This document shows positions 44,927 through 55,089 of a DNA stretch of 64,000 bases, piece by piece. The notes under the pieces are model-generated. The model saw nothing but the letters and a program-made list of their open reading frames with translations. It made no database searches and was not told the DNA's origin. The stretch lies in NCBI GenBank assembly GCA_028023455.1, contig JAQFVV010012396.1, positions 10,580,085 to 10,644,084 of the forward strand, read 5' to 3'. A program made the position numbers and the translations under genes. The DNA is from Epiperipatus broadwayi (lineage: Eukaryota > Onychophora > Udeonychophora > Euonychophora > Peripatidae). Position 1 is the stretch's first letter; every line of letters starts with the position of its first letter.

Positions 44927-45106
44927 ATGGAAGTACAAGGAAAATTACCTAAAAATATTGCTGAAGGAAAAATATTTGGAAATTGTCTTAATACGGCTTT
45001 ATTTATGCTCAACCAGAAACGTATTATTGTCACTCAGAGAAAAATAATTGGGACGCTATATGAAAATTTAAAAGAGAAGTTACTTGCCGTCAGGAAAAAA
45101 TTATGA
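44927..45106 (+). CDS. short ORF, 59 codons, mirror of 43020-43199
   Basis: MEVQGKLPKNIAEGKIFGNC start, same stop, three substitutions relative to the left arm. A frame kept over 180 bases in a zone where the arms differ by several percent suggests either selection or recent origin of the arms. No homologue recognised. Confidence 0.4.
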   Translation: MEVQGKLPKNIAEGKIFGNCLNTALFMLNQKRIIVTQRKIIGTLYENLKEKLLAVRKKL

Positions 45107-46120
45107 CGCACCAATTTTACAAGGCTAATTTAAAGTTATGTATTCTTCTCTATGGAAAAATTTAATATGCGTTTTTTTTATTATAAAGAAAGTATAATGA
45201 AGAAAGAATGTTTATCTTTTAAGGGAAAAACATTATTAAAAATATAGTACAAGAATTTTAAAATAAAGAAAAGTATAGAAGAATATGAAAGTGATATTAT
45301 GTGTTTTATGGAAAGGAACTGAAAAACTTTATCTAATAGGAATTAATTAAAATATTATAAAGTATTCAATGGAGGAAATGCTTGATCTGAAAAATATAAA
45401 ATTAAATTACTTAATGAAAATGGATCCATGGAAACTGGAAAATTATTGAAGATTTAAATAAAGTACCCAGAAGATGCATCGGAACAATCGCGCGGGAAAA
45501 TACTAGCAGACTATAGTAGAAGAGAATATCATGAATTGATAATTGTATACAATATTGTGAAAACCAAGGATTGTCGTCTATGAATATTTATTAAACAGAG
45601 TAGTAATTGTTTTACTTTAAAATAGAACATTAAGTGACTGAAGAAAAAATAAAAAATATTTTTTTAGCTTTAATATGAACGATTTTCAAGCAAGGTCGAT
45701 AAAGAAGTACCGTAAATATAATTTAAATATTTTTACTGATTATATTTAAAATATAAAATGCTATGTGAGATTAGGGAAAACATATAAACATAAATTTAAT
45801 AATAATGAGATTTAAATATAATAGCTTAATGGAATGATAGAAATATTGTTTTAAAAATAAAGTGTATGTATGGAAGTTTAATATCTACAAGAATTAATGG
45901 GATGGTGAAGCCTACAGAACACGATCGAGAAGATAAAGATCGTTTTGGTAATTTTGATATTTATTTATAATGCATAATGTATTTTTTTTTTAGATCATCA
46001 ATTGATTAAGAATGATGTGTGAAAGTTTAAATTCTATGTACGCATTTTATACAACATTAAAACATAATATGAGATAGGAGTAATTTTAAATATGCATGCA
46101 ATAAGTTATTTAAAGTATAA

Positions 46121-46435
46121 TTAATAATATAATTCGACAGAACAATTGTGTGATTCTTTTGAACTTTCATGTTGTAAAGTATTCAAATATTTTAAAATAG
46201 TTTGTATATGATTAAATATACGAGAAAAGTAGTAAAAGATTTTCTTAAAGAACAGCGGTATAGTTTTGAAATAAATGAATTTTATTATTGTTAGAAATGC
46301 AGATAGGAATTTGTCGATGTACTGTATAGAAAAATCTTGAGAAATAAGATCGGATAGTGACTTGGTAGTACTAGTGTAGAGGAAACCAAGATGATGTTTT
46401 GTTAAGAAATAAGAAAAATAAAGTATTTGGATCAT
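46121..46435 (-). CDS. hypothetical ORF, 104 codons, partly mirrored by 41535-41768
   Basis: Longest uninterrupted frame in the window. Contains TSTTKSLSDLISQDFSIQYI, then DKFLSAFLTIIKFIYF and a hydrophobic/basic stretch, ending HESSKESHNCSVELYY. The first 20 residues use a frame shifted by one base against the left-arm ORF. No domain recognised. The opposite strand is also partly open, so coding direction is uncertain. Confidence 0.25.
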   Translation of the reverse strand: MIQILYFSYFLTKHHLGFLYTSTTKSLSDLISQDFSIQYIDKFLSAFLTIIKFIYFKTIPLFFKKIFYYFSRIFNHIQTILKYLNTLQHESSKESHNCSVELYY

Positions 46436-46684
46436 AGTTAGTTTGTGTGATTTCAGTATAGCTAACTAAGCCCTATCACTGAACACATATATTTTTGGAC
46501 AGTGTTTTTGCGTATCTTTTAAACTTTTTGATGTTATATAAAGCTGAAGAAATAGCTTTAGCATCACTCCTATAATAGAGGTGGGTAGACAGATAAAGGT
46601 CACTCCTCTATAGTGTTTTTTAATTCACTGTGCCATTATTGTCAAGGTTTATGACGGATAATATTCTAGTTATATTTTGATCCT

Positions 46685-46879
46685 GTGCATCTATTTTGCT
46701 ATCCTTGTTTCGTGAATCTGCATCGTCAGAGAGATATTTTCAAAGAAATAATGAATAAAATAGAACTGAGGATATGTTATCGTTTAAGTAAGAATAGTTT
46801 ATTTACTGGAGTGTGTGAGAATTGTGTAACTTTGAAAGTGAAAGTACAAAATATCATAAAGAGAGAAAGAATCATATGA
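46685..46879 (+). CDS. hypothetical ORF, 64 codons, frameshifted in the left arm
   Basis: Reads MHLFCYPCFVNLHRQRDIFK, then EIMNKIELRICYRLSKNSLF, then TGVCENCVTLKVKVQNIIKR. In the left arm (about 41250-41460, minus) the same amino acids occur in pieces in different frames. The Cys pattern (CYPC, then CENC) is suggestive of metal binding but too thin to name. Confidence 0.25.
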   Translation: MHLFCYPCFVNLHRQRDIFKEIMNKIELRICYRLSKNSLFTGVCENCVTLKVKVQNIIKRERII

Positions 46880-49696
46880 TACAGTTTAAAATCAATTCGG
46901 AAATGAATATAAGATTTTTTAAAAGAGAAATCTAAACAAAGTTTTTTTTTTTATAAAAGTGATAATAAAATTTTAATTTTTTTTTAATAATTTTAGAAAA
47001 TAAATATTGCATATTTAATAAGAAATAATTCAATAATGTGTAATAGACATATATTTGTGCATGGGGTGTTAATAGTTGTAATTACCATCCGAAGTAAGGC
47101 TTGAATGAGTATATTAGATTAATAAACATCGGATAAGGAACAATAAAACCTAATACCGAATGTAGAAGAATGTTTGAATCTGTAGGATTCCATACAACTA
47201 ATAAAACTAGAGTTTTATTGTTTTGTAGAATGTTTAATACGAATGTAATTTTGTAAAAAGGTATAAATATAATAATAGTAGGGATACAAAGTGTTAATAA
47301 TAATTATATGAGAAATACATTCTGTAACAAGCTAAACTATAATAAGAAATCCAATAATAATAATACTGTATTTTCTTAAGCATTTAAAAGATAAGAGTTA
47401 ACTAGAAAAAATAAGTAGAAGTTTGATTTCAATTTTATAAACTAGTAAAATAATTTTATGATAGGAGAGTAAGGATATCCATGTACATAATGTAAAATAT
47501 TGTTATTTGTTTATGTTATTAATAAACTTTGTTGTAAATTTATTTTAAAGCTTTGTGTCTTCGTTGTTATTTCTCCACATGGATGCATGATATCACAATA
47601 CACTTATAATTGCAATAGACATATAGTTTTTGCACAAAAAGAGTAAACCCAAAGTGTTATAATAATTTTGAAAATTTATTTGTATGATAAAATTAAAAGA
47701 TCATAATTATATCATTTATTGGTCATAAGTTGGTTGCCACAATGTTACATTAAAATATATGCTATTGTTGCCACACGTATTCTGTTGTCAGATTATTAAA
47801 ATACTGCCACGTACGTAATTATTTATTTCATTTAGGAAGAAATAAGATTATACTTATATTATTGTTGTTATTATTATTATTTATTATTGTTAGTTACTGC
47901 GTAGTGAATTTATGACATAAAATTCCCTTTTCATAGTTTACTACCGTAATTTAAAATCAGTTAGGATACAATTTATGAACCTGAGATTTGATTTTATTTT
48001 ATTTATTCTATTTATTTACTTAATTTTATTTAATTGAGCTAGATTCTTATTACAAAGAATATTAAGACATGATTATTTTATCGTAGTGAAAAGAGCTTAG
48101 AAAGTCATAAGAATACTATAAATTAGTTATTTAGAATAGTAAAAGGAGGAATAGTATTCTTATGCCATTAAGATAGTATCATGTGGATAATATCTCAATG
48201 TAGTCTATCTCATTCCCCGTATCGTCACTCCATGTCTCATGAAAATAATAAATATTTGTTAATTCATTTTAATTAATGCTGGATATTTCATTTATTTATT
48301 CGTTAAACTGAGCTAGAACCCATAAATATTTTAAACAGTATAGTAAATAATAATTTTTGGGGTGAGGACGCGCGGGAAGAGGTTAGAATATATATATGAT
48401 GGTTAAAAAATAATAATTAGCTGTTTCTTCTCACTATAGAAAACTCTTAACCAGAAATTTATTTTGGCCATTTACGTGAAAATATCTAATATCCTTCCGC
48501 GTGCTTAAGTTTGCAATAGATGGTTCTAGAATAAAAGATATTTTAGTTTTGAATATAGATAATTTTCTCATATGATGACTCATATGCATTCAAAACAATA
48601 TTTTCCAAACTTCTCTAGAATATAAGCTTGAGTAGATAATGTACATCAGATGACCCAAGTTTTTATAATAAATGACTCTAAAGTGGGAAGAACACTATTG
48701 ATGCCTGGCAAAAAAAATTAAAATATGCTCCAAAGAAGACATGTTATGACTCTTCAAGTATATTTCAAAATATATATTAATTCATTCTACATTGTTATGT
48801 TTATGCAAATGTGAGTAATTAACCATTACCAGATAAATTTCTAGACTTTTAGCTTTTGTCAATAAGAAATAATAAGAAATGTCAGACTGTGCACATTCAC
48901 TTAGCAGCCATTTTATTTATATATATATATATACTATTTATACATATTATAAGGGACTTGAACTCAGACTTTCAAGCTCTCTACGTCTATCTAATTCATC
49001 TTATACAATCAATACACATGACCACATACATGTGAAAAAGATAAAATGTCTAAAAATAAATGATATAAAAGTAATCTGATTGGCTAGTGATATGTACCAA
49101 AAACAGCAGTTAGAGCGATGTGAAGTTAATAACTAGTTCTTTCAATTAGAATCTTTTTTTCATTTTTCTCTCTGTCATCATTTGGGAACTTTGTATTCCA
49201 GAATCATCACAGAGCCATATTCTCTCCCCCTTTTAAAAATATATGAAAATTTACAAATGGTGATAAATTCTTGAGATAGCTAAAAATAGACTCACCATAA
49301 AAAAGATCTGGGTGAAGAAAAAAAGCTATTGCAGCAAGTGCATGCAGTAATGGATTACAGCAATTAAGCATAATGTTTAATGTTATTGAAAAAGTCTAAA
49401 AATTCGACTCATTATTTACAGCTGGAGAAGGAAAACATAGATTCATACATTGAGATGTTTTTATTAGTGGTACTTATCAATGACGGCCTGACGTAATATT
49501 ATATTATAATAGTGGTATATATATATATATGAATATATTAATCTGCTGAATACTGGTGCTTGAACATCACAAAATCTCCTAAGTGATTAAAGTACATTAT
49601 TATTATTTTTTAAAGTGTTGAGCAAAGTGCTTCTGAGCAGAAAAAAGTAGTTAATTATATATATTATGATTGTATATTAGTCAATCTTTGAAGTAT
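46880..49696. other. right-arm AT-rich DNA, no clear gene
   Basis: Mirror of about 38.4-41.2 kb. At 48957-48975 GGGACTTGAACTCAGACTTT is the complement of a B-box-like AGTTCAAGTCCC, so a tRNA-derived repeat of family A type may sit at about 48.9-49.05 kb. Confidence 0.4.
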
Positions 49697-49767
49697 GCCC
49701 TGGGTGTTTTAGCACAGTGGTAGAATAACAGACTTAAGAGCTAAAGGTTTTTGAATTGAAGTGCAAC
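49697..49767 (+). repeat. tRNA-Leu-like SINE head, right arm
   Basis: GGGTGTTTTAGCACAGTGG, TAGAATAACAG, ACTTAAGAGCTAAAGG: A box, anticodon-loop-like CTTAAG and variable region, then a decayed T arm. Mirror of 38338-38411. Confidence 0.5.
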
Positions 49768-50496
49768 CTTTTATATTTGGTGCTCAAACACCATATGACT
49801 TCATCAGCAATTATCATTCGGCTATTTATTATTTTGAAGAATTGTACGATATTTTAAAAATTAAAAAGGTGGTTGAGAATATAAATATTTTTAATCACTC
49901 TTCATTATAGTTATTATTTTTTACGTAATATAAAGGTATTGATTGATCTTACAACCCTTTCTGATTTTTCAAATTAAAACTTACTAAAAGCAATTACGGT
50001 TGAATATTTTTTCTAGCATTTAGTAAATAAAACCAAATGTCAGTTGCTAGAAAAATTGAAATGGTTTTTAAACAATTAGTTTTTTTTTTTGAGAAGGAAA
50101 AATGTAAAAGCTTTTACAAGCTGTTTCTTTTTTTTTAAAAAAATAACAAAATGCAAGAAAGAATAATAATTTAAAAAAAAAAAACAACAAATAAAATAGG
50201 GGTTAAAAAATAAAGCACATAACTTGTTTTTCTGCCAATCATTAAATATAGACGGCCAATAAGACAACATATTGATTATAAAATACATGAATATCTAAAA
50301 AAAATCTATTATGAACTTAATCATAGAAGTAACAATAAGAATACAGAATTTAAAGTGAAATTTAAAAACCAAGTTCAGAAGAAAAACATCATCATCACCA
50401 TCATATAAAATTTGTTTGATAATGTCACTTTTAACTATTTACTAACACTTCATTTCTAATCTTTGAATTAATTTATTTTTTTTCACAATAATTATG

Positions 50497-50620
50497 ATTG
50501 ATTTATTTCAACGTTTTGAACGTTGGCTAAGAAGCATTTTTTTAAATCCAGTATATAAACAGACAACGGCTGAATAAAAAATCTTTTTGGCCAACGTTTT
50601 GAACGGTGAAATAAATCAAT
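50497..50620. repeat. ~125-bp MITE-like fold-back, right-arm copy
   Basis: Ends ATTGATTTATTTCAACGTTT and GAACGGTGAAATAAATCAAT. GTTTTGAACGTTGGC and GCCAACGTTTTGAAC pair inside. The better-preserved copy of the pair with 37488-37618. Confidence 0.7.
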
Positions 50621-51299
50621 TACAATTAGCATAAGGGCAGGAGATAATATTTGAATATAGTACATGAATTATAGTATAATACGAGGATCATTTTTATATA
50701 AATATTTCTCTCATAGATGGATAATGAAAAATAACGCACTACGTATCGGGTTTGCCAATTGTCAGATTGTCTAGGGTTTGAGAACAAGCAAGCTTCAGGG
50801 TGTAGGGGTGCAAAAATTCCAATGAATTTGGGTGACATAAATAATATATTGAGCTATTCGTGCATATATATTTTGGCAATTTATATTTGAAAATAATTTA
50901 ACGTTATTTCCGAATTTGATAATTGCTCTGTGTATTTTTTAAAACAATACCATTAATAGTTTAGTTTCTTTTAGAGAAAAATTCTTTTTAAAATTAAAAT
51001 TAATAAAAAAAATCACGATTGAGTATGTCGCATGAAAGATTAAAAAAATTTATCCACATTAAGTATAGAAAATTAAATATATAGTGCTTTAGATTTAAAT
51101 GTCATAAAAAATATTTCTGTAATGAAAGTTAGAATATCTCTGTAAAAAATGGATAAAAATGTTTTTTTTCTTTATTTTAATATAAGGTGCACTATGATAA
51201 AATGATTCATAAAATATTATTGTATTTAGGGATTTTTAGGGGGGGGGGGCACAAATCATGGAATGTTCCTGTTTGAAAGTTTTCCATCCTTGTATATAT

Positions 51300-51560
51300 A
51301 TAAATAAATACGATCTAAATCTTAATGAATAATATTTATGTGGTATAATTTTCACTATATTACTTTCAAGCAAGATAGGGACTAGATTATATCAAATTTA
51401 CAGCTTGTGGAGGGATGTAATCATAAGTATTTGGCCAAAAACGTGAAAATATGTACATCCCCAAGAAGAACATTACATGCTGAAACAGCACCTAGTAGTA
51501 GGCCCAGATCACAATCTCTTTCACATATTCTTTATCACTGTTCAGTATATATATATTGTA
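51300..51560 (-). repeat. family A/B interspersed repeat, right arm
   Basis: Landmarks CAGCTTGTGGAGGGATGTAA, TCATAAGTATTTGGCCAAAA, ATGCTGAAACAGCACCTAGT and TTCTTTATCACTGTTCAGTA match the family at 24.3-24.55 kb more clearly than the left-arm mirror does. The right arm looks like the more faithful copy here. Confidence 0.55.
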
Positions 51561-51569
51561 ACGATCGAA

Positions 51570-53690
51570 AGGAAAGTGAAGATCGAATCTAACCACAATC
51601 TGCACTACCAGGGCGCCATCTAGGCATTTGTGCCTAGAAAAATTTATAAAGTAGGCAGATATGCGCTGTTAAGATTCCACTTTATTTAAATATTCAGATC
51701 GTTAGGCCATTGTCACTAGCTCATGGAGATGCAGAGATAATAAATAACTTGTTTAATTGCATCTTAAATATATATATATAAAATAAAAACCACTGCCAGT
51801 AATTAACAAACAAACATTTATTAACGCACGTATAAATAAATTTTGAGGAATACATTTAACATTTTATATTTTTATATTAACTTTTAATTTTACATTTAAA
51901 TAGATTGCAATAATGAGTTTAATATTTATTTAGAGGGTCAAGTATGAATAGACTACATAGATCTGCATTTGAAAAGAAAATATTCTATCCCTTATTTAAC
52001 CTTAGGCCAAAAATTCGCAGTCAAACCGGCGTCAATCCATCTGATACATTAATGTATTCAATGTAGCATGAAAATACAACAGCACCAAATATACTATACT
52101 ATCAGGAATGTACATCTGAACAGTATAGTTAAAGAAGACATTGTCTCTCTACCAAACAGGAATGCTACATCTGTTGGTGAGAAGAACAATAAACAAAAAA
52201 CTCCATAGGAATGTACCGCATCTTCTGTCTTACTATCCAATTCCATTAGGCAAGCAGGGGGTGTGCGGCGTATATATACAATCCTGCCTGTAGCGGATCT
52301 TCTGCTACATTTACTAATTACATCAATACATCTAATCCATTGACCCAATTTAACTACGAAACAAATAACCTAAGATTACCCTCCCTTAAACTATATATAT
52401 AACTTTACAAATCTATATAGCCATTCACGCCCAACTTAAATTTAACATTTAGATATGTTTGCACAGATGAATTTCATACAATTTTTTTTATAATGTTGAG
52501 TATAGATCGGCTGTATAGACTCCATGATTAAAAACATTCCAAAATAAACATAACCGATCAAAATACAAAGTCATCAATAACGTCAATTGCAGAGGGAATA
52601 TAAGAAACCCAATGGTATTCATCATAAGATACCGCATCGACCTCGATGACCTATATATTCTAATCGAATATGAAAACCACAACATAATTAACCGCTAATG
52701 AATATATGCAACATCTATACCCAACTTAAATTTCATGCATTTAATAATTTAAACGATAAATATTAATACAAATAAAAACTAATAAAATGGAAATGATTTT
52801 TTTTCTTTTAGCAAGCAAATATGTAAAACTTAAACATTTATAATTAATTTGAAACATAAGTCAGATATATATAATTTAAATATTGATTGTCAATTTGAAA
52901 ATCAGATAAGAATTACTTTTTTAAATTTAGGTTAGCTGAATCTTAAAAGTTTGAACGAAAGTTCTTAATTATTTTTTTAAATTGTAAAGTTCATAGCTCA
53001 CGGTAGAAGAGTCCAGGTTCCTGTTTTTAATTCCCATGATGTCTCCATTGGAAGACCACTCTGATGTTCTGGAGGTAGCATTAGCTGGTTCCATTCTGGT
53101 ATCACAGTCTTTTCATTTTTAAAATAAGTGAGAGAGAACGACAAGTGCGACTTGTCGTTCGTCTCATCAAATCAAGTTGGAAACTGTCCGGAAAACTGTA
53201 TTTCTCTTTTTATAGTATCCACACAGATTCAACCAACAAAACGTCACTAATCCATCCTTTTCATTCAGGTCCGGGCTGAGGCTTGGTGCTTCCATTGGTT
53301 AAACTAATTTCTCTTTATTCTCTTATCTAATTTTCATCTGATTTTTAATTGCACAAGAGCCCAAGACTAGCTTGCTTTTCAATTAATAACCAATCATTTC
53401 CATTTACAGATTACAGGAATTAATTAATACCTGTTTTTATTTTTACTTATGTTATTTCTTTATTAAAATATTTTTATATTTAAATCTTGTATTTTTTATC
53501 AAAAAAGTACATTCAAATACTTTTTTTTATTTATAAAATTTTTTTTTTAAAGTTTTGCATCTGTGCGAATATAATATATACGTTATACGTTTAACAAACA
53601 TTTTAATTAGTTTTTTTTTAATACATTTATTTTTATTTGCAAACTTAAAAGTTTTTATTTCAATTTAATGTAATGGCATATTTATATATC
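51570..53690. other. right-arm region of mixed composition, mirror of 34.4-36.5 kb
   Basis: Contains CAGGGCGCCATCTAGGCATT (51609-51628) and the broken minus-strand frames 52488-52685 (MLWFSYSIRIYRSSRSM...) and 52094-52348 (MGQWIRCIDVISKCSRRSAT...). Their reading frames differ from the left arm by single-base insertions. Not recognised. Confidence 0.3.
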
Positions 53691-54080
53691 GTTACAATAT
53701 ATATATATATATCCAATTACTACAGTTTAATTGATAAGTGCTAGACTTACTCTCCTCACAACTTTGACACTAACCACTTGATGGAAGTACATTAATTATT
53801 TTTATTAGCTATTCATTAAACTAGAAATTATCCACTTAATGAATAATATTTCTGTAATGTAATTTTCCCCACACCACTCTCACACAAGTAGATACTAGTT
53901 TCTATCTGCTTTTAATACCTTGTGGAAGGATGAAATCATAAACATATGACAAAAAATATGTCAAAAAGATGATCCCCATAATGCATATTATTACACTTTT
54001 ATTAAGAGTTTTGTGCCAAAGTTGTGAGGGCAGTAAGTTTGGCACTTGTCAATTAAACTGTATTAATTGGCTATATATAT
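53690..54080. repeat. family B palindromic repeat, right arm
   Basis: Mirror of 34005-34400 with the same nested inverted ends (CAATTACTACAGTTTAATTG and CAATTAAACTGTATTAATTG). The interior has CTCTCACACAAGTAGATACT and ACCTTGTGGAAGGATGAAAT. Confidence 0.6.
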
Positions 54081-54114
54081 ATATATAACTTGTTTTGTTT
54101 ATCATATATATATA

Positions 54115-55080
54115 CACCTGTGTCTCTTTTTACGCGGATTTATTTAACGCGATTTTGAAGTTATGCAATTCACGTTTCTCCGGAAGTCGAACTTTGATAA
54201 TGCACTATTACTTTAAATAATAAATTTCACGCACTTACATCATATTGAAAGTAATAGAACATTATTGGAATTTGACTTTCATCTTAGTAATTTCAATATT
54301 TTCAGTGCTTTATAATAGTAAGATTTTATGCAATAATGAAATTAAAATCATGATTTCCACATTTTATGTATACACACATTAAATTTTACAAGATTATAAT
54401 GTAAATTTGTTCAAACATTGTGCGTGTTAATTTTGCATTTTAAATCACATTCTGTTTTTGCTTTTTAAAAAAGAACATAATCAATTATTAATCATTTAGT
54501 GTCCACAAGTTTATTTTTAAAAGGTGAGTAATAGCAGTGGGCACAATTAAAATTGAAAATTAAAAAATTAAAGACAAAAATAAGAATTTAATTTTTAGTT
54601 GTTAGATTAATTACTAATTATGTTGTCACCAGAAAACCATTAACACAACATGAGAGTGACGTTGGCGCTAGTTGTATTTCCTCTTGTGAAGAATCTGATT
54701 TTTTACCAGTTTGCAAACGAACCTGTTTATCGGCAAATAGTGATAATAATTAAAACGTGTATAAAAAAATGTAAATTACTGTAAATTATGCATAAAAATA
54801 TATTGTTTTGAATAAAATTAAATATTATAGTTAAAAAAAGTTTGTCTTGTATCAATTTTTTTCAAATTTGAAATTTTTTATTAGTCATATTTTATTTCCT
54901 TATTTTTTTTTACGCAAATTTTAAAGTAATTTTACATTGGTGCTTTGCTTTTATGTGATTTTTGAAAAATCACAGTCCGTATCCCCCCTTTTTCAAGGTA
55001 AGTTACATCTATTTTTGCATGATTTTGTTTGCGCGTGTTTTCTGAGGAACCTATCTATCACGTAAAATGAGACCCAGGTG
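54115..55080. mobile_element. 0.97 kb element with terminal inverted repeats, right-arm copy
   Basis: CACCTGTGTCTCTTTTTACG at the left and, on the minus strand, CACCTGGGTCTCATTTTACG at the right, both flanked by (TA)n. The termini match each other better than in the left-arm copy (33011-33966). No transposase frame. Confidence 0.65.
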
Positions 55081-55089
55081 TATATATAT

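Noticed and set aside
41000-47000. Compact ORF cluster plus palindrome centre as the hairpin end of a linear viral genome
   Set aside because: No viral hallmark protein (capsid, packaging ATPase, polymerase) is recognisable, and the arms contain ordinary host repeats (SINE heads, MITEs, family A/B) further out.
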